Below, piece by piece: positions 7,356-15,735 of a stretch of 19,635 nucleotides of DNA. The notes beneath the pieces are model-generated. The model was not told the DNA's origin, did no database searches, and worked only from the letters and a program-made list of their open reading frames with translations. A program made the position numbers and the translations under genes. The number at the start of each line of letters is the position of its first letter. Position 1 is the stretch's first letter. The stretch comes from Campylobacteraceae bacterium (lineage in GTDB: Bacteria; Campylobacterota; Campylobacteria; Campylobacterales; Sulfurovaceae): contig JALSQB010000012.1 of NCBI GenBank assembly GCA_026985655.1, positions 1-19,635 on the forward strand, written 5' to 3'.

Positions 7356-8625
7356 TAATTATTTTTCCATTTTGAACGATGTAGGAAGCAGACATATTGG
7401 CTGAATGATAAATGGTAGTTCCATATTTTTTAGAGTAGTATTGTAAAAGTATCTTTTGTTGCGTAGGCTCAATGGAGGGGACGACCCAACCATTGTTAGA
7501 AATGACTATCATATTTTTAGGTTTACCCTCATAAAGAGGCTCTGAACAGGCTTCATAGCAGATGGCATTTCTAAATGTTTTTCCATTAACTTCATAATCC
7601 GTAGGTCTTTTGGCTGCCACATAGTCAGGAGCGCCATCAAAAAAGAGGTCGTTGATAATTTTTCCCATAAAATCTGGTAGAGGATTGACTTCTCCAAAAG
7701 GAACAAGCACTACTTTGTTCGCAACGGTATAGCTCCCCTTTTTAAAAATATAGCTAGAGTTCCGAGGCACTTCTCCATCAAGATAGAGTGCGCCTAAGAC
7801 AATGGTAATTTGATGAGAACGTTTGAGTAAGGCTTCCATAAGATTAGGCTGTTGATTAAGAAATAGGGCAAAAATAGATTCAGGTAAAATAACCAATGAT
7901 TTTTTCTCAGCAATGGCTTGGTCAATGGTGTCAAAAACCATGCCAATGTGTTTTTGTTGTAGTTCAGGTTTCCATTTATCGACTACATTGATGTGGAAAT
8001 TACTCAAAGCAATATTTGGGCTTACTTTTTTGGTGTCTTTAAAATGCGAAGCATAAGGATAAGCCCCTAAAATAAGCAGTAAAAATAGAAATTGTTTCTT
8101 GTAAATACTTAAAACCAAAGAGAGCAAGACTAAAGCAAACTGCCATTTTTCAACGCCTATGTAGGAGTTGGTAAAAACAAGTTCTGGTTTGTACCAATCA
8201 AACCCAAAAGGGTGAATGGTGGAAAAAATTAAAAGTATCAAAGCTTTAGAAAGAAGATTTAAACTTTTATGATAATGTGCTAAATACTCTGAAATAGTCC
8301 CAAAAAATGTAAAAATTAATCCAAAAATAGTAGAAGAAAAAAGAATACCTATGGGAATTGCCCATGCAAAACCATAGTTCTTAAAACTTATTGAAAGCCA
8401 CCAAAACCATAAGGTAGCCATAAAAAAGCCAAACCAAAACCAAACTTTTTTGTCAGATTGAAGCAAGTAGTAAAAAGTAAGTAGTCCTAAAAGGGTATTG
8501 AGAAAATAATTAACCACCCCAAACCAATCTAAGTAGAGAGAACTAGCACTAAGTAGGGCGATGAAAAAGCCTCGTGTTATATTCTTAGTGGTAAAATACG
8601 CACTAATTTTTATTATATTACTCAA
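7345..8625 (-). CDS. lnt: apolipoprotein N-acyltransferase Lnt
   Basis: Inner-membrane enzyme that adds the third acyl chain to lipoproteins. The N-terminal half (about 1-195) holds several hydrophobic helices, including a Trp/Phe-rich one (VWFWFGFFMATLWFWW). A nitrilase-type domain follows, with the expected Glu-Lys-Cys triad at Glu249 (LPES), Lys304 (NKVVLVPFGE) and Cys356 (ICYE). The protein ends soon after the nitrilase domain at 426 aa and lacks the last transmembrane helix of E. coli Lnt (512 aa). The start is a TTG, supported by AGGGA on the minus strand at 8635-8631 and by the absence of any in-frame ATG before about residue 69. The start lies head to head with yajC, 11 bp away. Confidence 0.9.
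   Translation of the reverse strand: MSNIIKISAYFTTKNITRGFFIALLSASSLYLDWFGVVNYFLNTLLGLLTFYYLLQSDKKVWFWFGFFMATLWFWWLSISFKNYGFAWAIPIGILFSSTIFGLIFTFFGTISEYLAHYHKSLNLLSKALILLIFSTIHPFGFDWYKPELVFTNSYIGVEKWQFALVLLSLVLSIYKKQFLFLLLILGAYPYASHFKDTKKVSPNIALSNFHINVVDKWKPELQQKHIGMVFDTIDQAIAEKKSLVILPESIFALFLNQQPNLMEALLKRSHQITIVLGALYLDGEVPRNSSYIFKKGSYTVANKVVLVPFGEVNPLPDFMGKIINDLFFDGAPDYVAAKRPTDYEVNGKTFRNAICYEACSEPLYEGKPKNMIVISNNGWVVPSIEPTQQKILLQYYSKKYGTTIYHSANMSASYIVQNGKIINVE
8589..8597 (+). promoter_or_regulatory. candidate extended -10 promoter for yajC-secD-secF, inside lnt
   Basis: TGGTAAAAT fits the extended -10 pattern TGnTAnAAT and lies 39 nt before the yajC ATG. Since yajC and lnt start 11 bp apart, any yajC promoter has to lie inside the lnt reading frame, and this is the best match there. 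The T-rich stretch at 8605-8620 is another possibility. Confidence 0.3.
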
Positions 8626-8639
8626 AGGATTCCCTTATG
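8623..8639. promoter_or_regulatory. overlapping head-to-head translation starts of lnt and yajC
   Basis: On the plus strand AAAGGA (8624-8629) is the ribosome binding site for the yajC ATG at 8637. On the minus strand AGGGA (8635-8631) is the ribosome binding site for the lnt TTG at 8625. The yajC site overlaps the lnt start codon, and the lnt site lies in the yajC spacer, so the two mRNAs must be complementary at their 5' ends. Confidence 0.7.
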
Positions 8640-8897
8640 CAACAATTAGGACAGTTTTTGCCCCTTATTTTTTTATTTGCTATTTTTTATTTTTTAATTA
8701 TTAGACCTCAGCAAAAACAACAAAAAGAACACGCTGCGATGTTAGAAGCACTCTCTAAAGGTGATAGTATTGTCACCTCTGGTGGACTTTTAGCTGAAGT
8801 AGTTAAAGTTGAAGAAGATTTTATCAAAATAAAACTGAACGACACAAGCATTGTTAAACTTGACAAAGCATTTGTAAACAAAAAGGTAGAAGCATAG
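8637..8897 (+). CDS. yajC: Sec translocase accessory subunit YajC
   Basis: Small single-span inner-membrane protein of the SecDF-YajC complex that assists SecYEG-driven protein export. At 86 aa it has an N-terminal transmembrane helix (LPLIFLFAIFYFLIIRPQQ) ending in the family-typical RPQQKQ basic stretch. A short cytoplasmic domain follows with the conserved GDSIVTSGGLLAEV and a late IVKLDKAFV. The ribosome binding site is AAAGGA, 7 nt before the ATG. The secD ATG follows the stop after 2 nt, so the three genes form one operon. Confidence 0.93.
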   Translation: MQQLGQFLPLIFLFAIFYFLIIRPQQKQQKEHAAMLEALSKGDSIVTSGGLLAEVVKVEEDFIKIKLNDTSIVKLDKAFVNKKVEA

Positions 8898-8899
8898 TA

Positions 8900-10480
8900 A
8901 TGGGAAATTTAAACTATAGAGTCGTTGTTTTTCTCTTTGCATTTTTATTTGGGGTAGTCTTCTCTATTCCCTCTTTGATGCAGAGTGATGAAGGTAAAAA
9001 GATTACCCTTGGGCTTGACCTGCAAGGAGGGCTACATATGCTTCTCTCGGTTAAGACTGAAGTGGCATTAGAGTCTAAAATTAAATCAATGGGTACGTCA
9101 TTGAAGTACAATTTAGAAGATGAAGAGATTGTTTATGATGCTTTAAAAATTGATGGAAACAAAGTTACTTTTGAGCTTTTAGACAATGATGATATTAAAA
9201 ATGTTGATACGCTATTAGCCGAAAATTTTGCTGATACGAAGTTGGTCAAAAAAGGTTTGACTTATACGCTTTCTTTAACGGAAAAACAAGCCCAAGAGAC
9301 AGAAAAATCTGCTATTGACCAAGCTGTTGAGACCATTCGTAACCGTCTAAATATGTTTGGACTAGCAGAACCAACGGTTGCGAAACAAGGAAGTGACCGA
9401 ATTTTAGTCGAAGTTCCTGGGATTAAAACGCAAAAAGATGAAAACCGTATTAAAGCACTTATTGCTAAAGCTGCCCACTTACAAATGATGGCTGTTGATG
9501 AAGACCGAGCGAACCGTGTTTACTCCATGAGTGAGGAAGAAGCTAAAAGTTATGGAGACATTATTTTACCAGATGTTGAAAACAATGCCACTAAGTATCT
9601 TCTCTACTCTGTACCAATATTAGATGGTTCAATGCTTACCGATGCTAAAATGGGGTATGAGCAAAAGACAAAACGACCAATGGTGACTTTTTCACTTAAC
9701 TCTCAAGGGGCTAAAATTTTTGGTGATTTTACCGAAAAATCAGTAGGTAAACGTATGGCAGTTGTATTAGATGGTGAAGTCTATACAGCTCCAAATATTA
9801 TTCAGCGAATTGGTGGAGGAAATGTTCAGATTACAGGTGCATTTACGCCACAAGAAGCTACCGATATTTCTATTGCTTTACGTTCTGGAGCGTTATTAGC
9901 CCCTGTTCAAGTGGAGAGCCAACGAAGTATTGGACCGAGTCTTGGAGCTGACAACATTAAAGCGAGTATCATCGCTTTAGTGGTAGGTTTCTTAGCTGTT
10001 ATTATCTTTATGGTGCTTTACTACGGTGCAGCAGGGATTATCTCAAATATTGCATTGGTTGCGAATTTATTTCTCATCTTGGCTATTATGTCACTGTTTG
10101 AAGCAACGCTTACGCTTCCTGGAATGGCAGGGATTATCTTAACCGTGGGGATGTCTGTTGATGCCAATGTTATTATTAATGAGCGTATCCGTGAACTTTT
10201 ACACGAAGGTTCATCACTCACAAAAGCAATTGAACAAGGGTACAACAATGCCTTTACTGCAATTTGGGACGCGAATGTGACCACGCTTATTGCGTCGGTG
10301 GTACTGTTTGCGTATGGTACAGGACCAATTAAAGGTTTTGCATTGACCATTAGTATTGGTATTTTGGCTTCTATGCTAACAGCTATTTTAGGAACCCATG
10401 GTATTTATCAATGGTTACTCCCTAAAATGGATAAGAAACAATTAAAATTCTGGTTTGGAATTAATAAAGGAGCGAAATAA
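8900..10480 (+). CDS. secD: protein translocase subunit SecD
   Basis: RND-superfamily inner-membrane subunit that uses the proton gradient to pull exported proteins out on the periplasmic side. Visible: an N-terminal helix, the conserved LGLDLQGGLHMLL, a large periplasmic region (roughly residues 40-350) containing TIRNRLNMFGLAEPTVAKQG and RILVEVPG, then five C-terminal helices. Within those, GMSVDANVIINERIRE is the charged motif of helix 4, with the proton-relay Asp. At 526 aa it is shorter than E. coli SecD (615 aa), as usual outside the gammaproteobacteria. Its stop codon overlaps the secF start by 1 nt (TAATG). Confidence 0.95.
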   Translation: MGNLNYRVVVFLFAFLFGVVFSIPSLMQSDEGKKITLGLDLQGGLHMLLSVKTEVALESKIKSMGTSLKYNLEDEEIVYDALKIDGNKVTFELLDNDDIKNVDTLLAENFADTKLVKKGLTYTLSLTEKQAQETEKSAIDQAVETIRNRLNMFGLAEPTVAKQGSDRILVEVPGIKTQKDENRIKALIAKAAHLQMMAVDEDRANRVYSMSEEEAKSYGDIILPDVENNATKYLLYSVPILDGSMLTDAKMGYEQKTKRPMVTFSLNSQGAKIFGDFTEKSVGKRMAVVLDGEVYTAPNIIQRIGGGNVQITGAFTPQEATDISIALRSGALLAPVQVESQRSIGPSLGADNIKASIIALVVGFLAVIIFMVLYYGAAGIISNIALVANLFLILAIMSLFEATLTLPGMAGIILTVGMSVDANVIINERIRELLHEGSSLTKAIEQGYNNAFTAIWDANVTTLIASVVLFAYGTGPIKGFALTISIGILASMLTAILGTHGIYQWLLPKMDKKQLKFWFGINKGAK

Positions 10481-11451
10481 TGGAAGTTTTTAAATACAAA
10501 AAAGCCATAGGCTTTATGGCAAATGCCAAAAAGACAGCTAGCGTTTCAGCTTTTTTAGTCATCGCTTCTTTGGTTCTTCTTTTTACTAAGGGCTTAAACT
10601 ATGGAATTGACTTTGCAGGTGGAACAATCATTCAAGTGAAATATGAGGGGGTAGCCCCCATTGAAAAAGTAAGAAATATTGTGGCAAAAAATGCAAAATA
10701 TGCAGGAGCCACAGTTACCAAATTTGGAACAGATGCTGAGATTGTTATTCGTACAAAACAAGCATCAAAATCAATTTCTGGTGGGGCTAAAGTAGAAGTT
10801 CAAAAGATGCTCAAAGATACAGGAACATTTGAGATTAGACGTGTGGATTTGGTAGGTCCTGCTGTGGGTGATGAGCTAAAAACTAAAGGTTTACTCTCTA
10901 TGCTCTTTTCTATTTTAGGGATTTTAATCTATCTTTCATTTAGATTTGAGTGGCGTTTTGCAGTCGCTTCAGTGGTTGCTTTAGTGCATGATGTTACCAT
11001 TGCTATGGGAATGTTAGCCCTTTTCCAAGTAGATATTAACCTACCAATTTTGGCAGCCATTTTAACTATTTTGGGGTATTCACTGAACGATACGGTTATT
11101 GTTTTTGACCGTATTCGTGAGGGTATTCGTACCATAAAATCACCCAATATGGCAGAGGTAATTGATGAATCTGTTACCCACACACTATCACGTACAACTT
11201 TGACTTCATTAACGACATTCTTTGTGGTTTTAACCCTCTTCTTATTTGGAGGAGAGATTATTCATGGTTTCTCATTTACACTTTTAGTGGGTGTTGTTGT
11301 GGGTACTTACTCTTCTATTTTTGTGGCATCACCAATTTTGATGTGGTTAAACTTTTCAGTAACAGAGTTTAGAGAAAAAGAAGCAGCCGCTGCGAAACGT
11401 CAAAAAGAGCGAGAGAAACAACGTGCTCAATTTGAGCAAGGAACCATATAG
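10480..11451 (+). CDS. secF: protein translocase subunit SecF
   Basis: Partner of SecD in the SecDF-YajC export complex. It has an N-terminal helix, the conserved LNYGIDFAGGTIIQVKY, a periplasmic domain, then the SecF helix bundle with ILGYSLNDTVIVFDRIRE and SRTTLTSLTTFFVV, both family hallmarks. It is 323 aa, the normal length. The ribosome binding site AAAGGAG (10466-10472) lies inside the end of secD. The C-terminus is a charged cytoplasmic tail rich in Lys, Glu and Arg. The next gene begins at the base after its stop. Confidence 0.95.
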   Translation: MEVFKYKKAIGFMANAKKTASVSAFLVIASLVLLFTKGLNYGIDFAGGTIIQVKYEGVAPIEKVRNIVAKNAKYAGATVTKFGTDAEIVIRTKQASKSISGGAKVEVQKMLKDTGTFEIRRVDLVGPAVGDELKTKGLLSMLFSILGILIYLSFRFEWRFAVASVVALVHDVTIAMGMLALFQVDINLPILAAILTILGYSLNDTVIVFDRIREGIRTIKSPNMAEVIDESVTHTLSRTTLTSLTTFFVVLTLFLFGGEIIHGFSFTLLVGVVVGTYSSIFVASPILMWLNFSVTEFREKEAAAAKRQKEREKQRAQFEQGTI

Positions 11452-11799
11452 ATGAATTGGGGTAAAGTCTTTTACATTTTTTTTACACTGATGTCACTTA
11501 CGACATCGGTGGCATTTTTATTTGAACATTCAGCAACAGCACTTTTTGCAGCAGCGAGTATTAATTTCATTTCAAGTATTTTAAAACTGGGTGTTAGAAA
11601 TCTTTTGGCAGCTGAACTGTTAGCAGGTTCATTGGTAGCAGACTTACACCTTCTTCCTGCATTTTTTATGTTCCAATTTGGTAATACAGCTTCAAATGAA
11701 GACCTAATTAAAGGTCTAGTTGCTGGTGCAATTATTGCTAATTTATATACATTGGTTGTTTCTATTGTTGAGAGTGCTAAAACGAAGGAAGAGTTTTAG
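11452..11799 (+). CDS. small multi-span membrane protein attached to the secDF operon
   Basis: 115 aa with three or four predicted membrane segments (VFYIFFTLMSLTTSVAFLF, TALFAAASINFISSIL, LLAAELLAGSLVADLHLL, LVAGAIIANLYTLVVSIV). It begins at the base after the secF stop, with AAGGA about 10 nt upstream, and is certainly part of the yajC-secD-secF operon. I recognise no catalytic motif. I associate it with a conserved family restricted to Campylobacterota (possibly the one labelled DUF6394), but that assignment is from memory and unverified. Position suggests a role at the membrane near the Sec machinery; no function can be claimed. Confidence 0.8.
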   Translation: MNWGKVFYIFFTLMSLTTSVAFLFEHSATALFAAASINFISSILKLGVRNLLAAELLAGSLVADLHLLPAFFMFQFGNTASNEDLIKGLVAGAIIANLYTLVVSIVESAKTKEEF

Positions 11800-11837
11800 T
11801 CGTAAATCTTCTTTAAGAGTTTATCTCTGTATGAAGT

Positions 11838-13037
11838 TTATTTTCCATACCGTCTGTTTTTAACTTTATTTCCTAACACAACAACAGCCATTCCGTAAAA
11901 GGTACTGTGGTTATAGGTGGTAATGACTCTAAAGTTATGCGTTCCAAACCAAAGTTCATCATATCCATGTTTTGGAAGTTTAATAAGTGAAACAGGACCT
12001 TTATAGTGTAACTTTTTTCTGGCTTTAATCCCATATTTTTTTCTTAGTTTGTATTGTGAATATTTTGTCTTATAGCCAGTTTTTAGTCGTTTAAAGCGAT
12101 TACCTTTATATTTTGCACGAACAGCCACTTGTGAAATGTTTCGGTTCCACCCATTTTGTGAAAAGTAGTTTGCAACTGAACCAATAGCATCTTCAGCATT
12201 CCAAAGGTCTGTTACCCCATCACCATTAAAATCAACGGCAAAGGTAAGATAGGAGGAGGGAATGAATTGACCATAACCCATCGCTCCTGCACTTGAACCC
12301 ATAAGGGTAGCTGCATCTAAATTAGATTGTCGTGCCATGAGTAGAAATTTTTCAAGCTGGTCAGTATAGAAAGCTTCACGTTTATCACCAAGCATCGCTT
12401 TGGTGGTTAAGACATCAATCACACGTTTTTTCCCAAAATTTACCCCATAAGCAGTTTCAATTCCTAAAATACCCATAATATACTCTGGCAATACACCATA
12501 CTCTTTATAGGCACGGTTAAGCGTTTGTTCATGTTCATTCCAAAATGCAACACCACGATTGATATTGCGTTCATAAACAAACATTCCTTTATATCTATCC
12601 CATTTTCCTTTTGGTTTCAAGGTGACATTACAGTTTTTGGAACTATCCGAGTTTGTGTCACAAGGAATATCTACATAGTCAGAGTTATGTGCATTTGAAA
12701 ATAGCTTATAGAGGTAATCATAGTCAAAACCATGTTCGGTATGCATTCTTTCAATAAAGTAGCTTAGCAGTGGATTATTTGCAAATTCTCCTGTGAGTCC
12801 ACCTGCAACTTCTTGATTTGTTTCTATTGTAGGGAGAACCATCGTATCGGGTGGTGTAGGTGTATCAGAACTACTAACGATAGGTGCTTCTGTATTATGC
12901 CTTAGGTGTGTGGTCGTCGTAAGGTTGGTCTCTTGCGTGTTTGTGGTATTGGTGTCATTTTCTTTCTGAATGTTTTTGATACTACAAGCTGTTAATAATA
13001 AAGAGACAGTCGAGAGTAATAATAAATTTGTTTTCAT
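11838..13037 (-). CDS. mltB: membrane-bound lytic murein transglycosylase B-like lipoprotein
   Basis: Family GH103 enzyme that cleaves peptidoglycan to 1,6-anhydro-muropeptides at the outer membrane. A lipoprotein signal peptide ends in LLTAC (lipid-bearing Cys18). A Thr/Asn/Pro-rich linker follows (about 25-75), then the catalytic domain: KWDRYKGMFVYERN, the catalytic Glu194 in GILGIETAYGVNFG, GSSAGAMGYGQFIPSSYLTF, and an EF-hand-like calcium loop DFNGDGVTDLWN (269-280) as in E. coli MltB/Slt35. It has a conspicuously basic stretch after residue 300 (RFKRLKTGYKTKY, then KLRKKYGIKARKKL). At 399 aa it is slightly longer than E. coli MltB (361 aa). It is monocistronic, convergent with the secDF operon and divergent from leuS. 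Confidence 0.92.
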   Translation of the reverse strand: MKTNLLLLSTVSLLLTACSIKNIQKENDTNTTNTQETNLTTTTHLRHNTEAPIVSSSDTPTPPDTMVLPTIETNQEVAGGLTGEFANNPLLSYFIERMHTEHGFDYDYLYKLFSNAHNSDYVDIPCDTNSDSSKNCNVTLKPKGKWDRYKGMFVYERNINRGVAFWNEHEQTLNRAYKEYGVLPEYIMGILGIETAYGVNFGKKRVIDVLTTKAMLGDKREAFYTDQLEKFLLMARQSNLDAATLMGSSAGAMGYGQFIPSSYLTFAVDFNGDGVTDLWNAEDAIGSVANYFSQNGWNRNISQVAVRAKYKGNRFKRLKTGYKTKYSQYKLRKKYGIKARKKLHYKGPVSLIKLPKHGYDELWFGTHNFRVITTYNHSTFYGMAVVVLGNKVKNRRYGK

Positions 13038-13067
13038 ATTTTTTAAAAATCCTAGTTTTTAATAAGT

Positions 13068-13073
13068 ATTATA
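13068..13073 (-). promoter_or_regulatory. putative -10 box of mltB
   Basis: TATAAT on the minus strand, 30 nt upstream of the mltB ATG; a weak AGGA ribosome binding site follows. No -35 or extended TG is present, so this is only a candidate. Confidence 0.35.
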
Positions 13074-13171
13074 ATAGGTATTTATAAAATCACTATGAAA
13101 TTCTCATAAAAGCCCGAAAAGCACATTTTAGCTTCTATTTTGTGTTTAAAATAAGATGAAAATATTAATTT

Positions 13172-13180
13172 TGCTATAAT
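13172..13180 (+). promoter_or_regulatory. extended -10 promoter of leuS
   Basis: TGCTATAAT matches TGnTATAAT exactly, 31 nt before the leuS ATG. It is followed by a GGAG ribosome binding site at 13200-13203. Transcription would begin near 13187, leaving a leader of about 25 nt and no room for a T-box-type leader. Confidence 0.6.
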
Positions 13181-13211
13181 TCGTGTTAGATTTATAGATG
13201 GAGTACACATA

Positions 13212-15653
13212 ATGAGTTATAGCCCAGGTGAAATAGAAAATAAATGGCAAACAAAATGGAGCGAACAAGAAGCGTTTGAACCAAAAGATGACAAAACTTT
13301 AGAGAAAAAATACATTTTAAGTATGTTCCCTTTCCCCAGTGGACGACTGCACATGGGGCATGTACGAAACTACTCCATTGGTGATGCCATGGCACGGTAC
13401 TATCGTAAACAAGACTACAACGTACTTCACCCAATTGGTTGGGACGCATTTGGTATGCCTGCTGAAAATGCAGCGATTAAACACGGACGACACCCTAAAG
13501 AGTGGACATACGCGAACATTGATTATATGCGTAAAGAGTTAGCGACTTTGGGACTCTCTTTCTCTGAAACACGTGAGTTTGCTACCTGTGATGAACTCTA
13601 TACTAAGTGGGAGCAAGAGTTTATTATTAAGATGTTTGAGGAGAAGTTACTCTACCGTGAATCGACCACGGTAAATTGGTGTGAAGATTGTCACACTGTT
13701 TTGGCCAATGAACAGGTAGAAGAGGGGTGTTGTTGGCGTTGTGACAATGAAGTAGAACTCAAAGAGATGCCAGGGTATTATCTTGACATTAGAAAATATG
13801 CCGATGAACTACTTGAAGATTTAAAACTTCTTGAGGGAAAATGGTCGCCACAAGTGCTTACAATGCAGAGCAATTGGATTGGGAAGTCACAAGGTTTGGA
13901 GTTTGACTTTAAACTCTCTACTGCTTCAAAAGAGAAGTTAAAAGGTGAATTTGAAGGATTTGATGTTTTTACGACTAGACCAGATACCATTTATGGCGTA
14001 ACTTACACGGCTTTAGCCCCTGAACACCCTATTGTGAAAGCCTTAATCAAAAATGCGTTGTTAGAGGCTAAGGTAATTGAAGAGATTAAAAACATTGCCA
14101 ATATGACTGAAGTAGAACGTGCCAAAGCAGGAAAAGTAGGTTTTGACCTTGGCATTACGGTCATACACCCTTTAACAGGTGAAGAGATTCCTGTTTGGGT
14201 AGCAAACTTTGTTTTGGCATCTTATGGTGGTGGGGCTGTTATGTCCGTGCCTACGCATGATGAGCGTGACTTTGAGTTTGCTACCCAATACGATTTACCT
14301 CTAAAGTATGTCATTGAAGGTGGAAAAGAGGGTGAAGCTTACACAGGTGAGGGGGTGCTTATTAATTCTGAAGAGCTTAACGGCATCAAAAATACTAAAG
14401 CTAAAGCAGAGGTCATTAAACTCTTTGAAGAAAAAGCTTTAGGAAAAGGAACAACCAACTATAAGCTAAGAAATTGGGGGATTAGTCGTCAGCGTTATTG
14501 GGGTGCTCCTATTCCGTTTGTGCATTGTGAAGCCTGTGGTTTAGTACCTGAAAAAGTAGAAAACTTGCCCATTGCACTTCCTGAAGATGTGGAGATAACA
14601 GGAGAGGGAAATCCTCTTGAAAATCACCCAACTTGGTCAAAGTGTACTTGTCCAAAGTGTGGATCTGAAGCCAAACGTGAAACCGATACACTCGATACCT
14701 TTGTACAATCTTCATGGTATCAGTTCCGTTATGCCACCGACCCTAAAAAATGGAACGCTTGTGGGATTGACAAAGAAGATGTAAACTATTGGCTAGGGGT
14801 TGATCAGTACATTGGAGGGGTAGAACACGCCATTTTACACCTACTCTATGCACGTTTCTTTACCAAAGCCTTGCGTGATGTGGGCTTCATAGATGATTTA
14901 AAAGAGCCATTTAATAACTTACTTACTCAAGGCATGGTACTGATGGACGGGGCTAAAATGTCCAAGTCTAAAGGCAATACGGTTGATCCAGATGCCCTTG
15001 TAGAGAAGTATGGAGCAGACACAGCACGACTCTTTACGCTTTTTGCAGCCCCTCCACAAAAAGAGCTAGAGTGGAATGACTCAGCTGTTGAGGGGGCGTT
15101 TAGGTTTATTAAAAAACTTTATGATAGACGTAGCAAAGTTAGCTCTAAAGAGTTACCAATCATTGACCACAGCTCTTTAAATAAAGAAGAGAAAATAGCC
15201 CGTGCTAAAGTCTATGATGCTCTTAAAAAGTCCATAGATGTTTACGAAAAAACTTTTACCTTTAACACGCTCATTGCTGCTTGTATGGAAGCGTTAAATG
15301 CTTTAGACAAACAAGAAAATGAGCAAGTTTGGGCAGAAGGGCTTTATATTATCACACATCTTTTAGAGCCTATTATCCCTCATGTGTGTGCTGAATTAAG
15401 TGAAGAGCTTTTTGACTCTAAAAACTTACAAGGTAAACTAGAGGTACTAGAAGAGGTATTTGTTCAAGACAGTTTAACCTTAGGCGTTGCCATTAATGGA
15501 AAAAGACGTAACGAAATAGAAGTTGATGCAGGAGCATCAAAAGAAGATATTATCGCCATGGCTAAAGCTTCTGTTGAGAAGTGGCTTGAAGATAAAACGG
15601 TCGTTAAAGAGATTTTAGTACCTAAGAAGATGGTGAATTTGGTGGTGAAATAA
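13212..15653 (+). CDS. leuS: leucyl-tRNA synthetase
   Basis: Class I aminoacyl-tRNA synthetase charging tRNA-Leu. The HIGH signature is HMGH (47-50) in PFPSGRLHMGHVRNY and the KMSKS loop is at 582-586 (GAKMSKSKGNTV). The CP1 editing domain is present with TTRPDTIYGVTY and THDERDFEFA. Two Cys clusters (CEDC...CCWRC, and CEAC...CTCPKC) look like zinc-binding modules as in other bacterial LeuRS. DTLDTFVQSSWYQFRYA and the C-terminal domain (to VPKKMVNLVVK) are intact. It is 813 aa, the normal length. GGAG lies 8 nt before the ATG. It stands alone in its direction; what follows is the gene-poor gap. Confidence 0.97.
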   Translation: MSYSPGEIENKWQTKWSEQEAFEPKDDKTLEKKYILSMFPFPSGRLHMGHVRNYSIGDAMARYYRKQDYNVLHPIGWDAFGMPAENAAIKHGRHPKEWTYANIDYMRKELATLGLSFSETREFATCDELYTKWEQEFIIKMFEEKLLYRESTTVNWCEDCHTVLANEQVEEGCCWRCDNEVELKEMPGYYLDIRKYADELLEDLKLLEGKWSPQVLTMQSNWIGKSQGLEFDFKLSTASKEKLKGEFEGFDVFTTRPDTIYGVTYTALAPEHPIVKALIKNALLEAKVIEEIKNIANMTEVERAKAGKVGFDLGITVIHPLTGEEIPVWVANFVLASYGGGAVMSVPTHDERDFEFATQYDLPLKYVIEGGKEGEAYTGEGVLINSEELNGIKNTKAKAEVIKLFEEKALGKGTTNYKLRNWGISRQRYWGAPIPFVHCEACGLVPEKVENLPIALPEDVEITGEGNPLENHPTWSKCTCPKCGSEAKRETDTLDTFVQSSWYQFRYATDPKKWNACGIDKEDVNYWLGVDQYIGGVEHAILHLLYARFFTKALRDVGFIDDLKEPFNNLLTQGMVLMDGAKMSKSKGNTVDPDALVEKYGADTARLFTLFAAPPQKELEWNDSAVEGAFRFIKKLYDRRSKVSSKELPIIDHSSLNKEEKIARAKVYDALKKSIDVYEKTFTFNTLIAACMEALNALDKQENEQVWAEGLYIITHLLEPIIPHVCAELSEELFDSKNLQGKLEVLEEVFVQDSLTLGVAINGKRRNEIEVDAGASKEDIIAMAKASVEKWLEDKTVVKEILVPKKMVNLVVK

Positions 15654-15689
15654 AATGGAATAATTTTCTTTTTAGCTTGTGAACTCAAT

Positions 15690-15731
15690 GTCTTACCCTC
15701 TCTAAACTTGATATTTTTTTCGAGGGTAGAC
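15690..15731. repeat. inverted repeat downstream of leuS
   Basis: TACCCTC (15694-15700) pairs with GAGGGTA (15722-15728). Allowing one bulged T (15693), GTC (15690-15692) also pairs with GAC (15729-15731), giving a 10-bp stem. The 21-nt loop ends in a run of seven T before C15721. There is no T-tract after the stem, so it is not a standard intrinsic terminator in either direction, though it could end leuS or the remnant on the other strand. Confidence 0.45.
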
Positions 15732-15735
15732 TGTT

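Noticed and set aside
13081..13140. Possible terminator or leader structure between mltB and leuS
   Set aside because: Only 4-bp pairings such as AAGC/GCTT are available, with no T-tract; not distinguishable from chance.
14509..14715. Minus-strand open frame inside leuS
   Set aside because: It is antisense to conserved LeuRS motifs and has no convincing start context.
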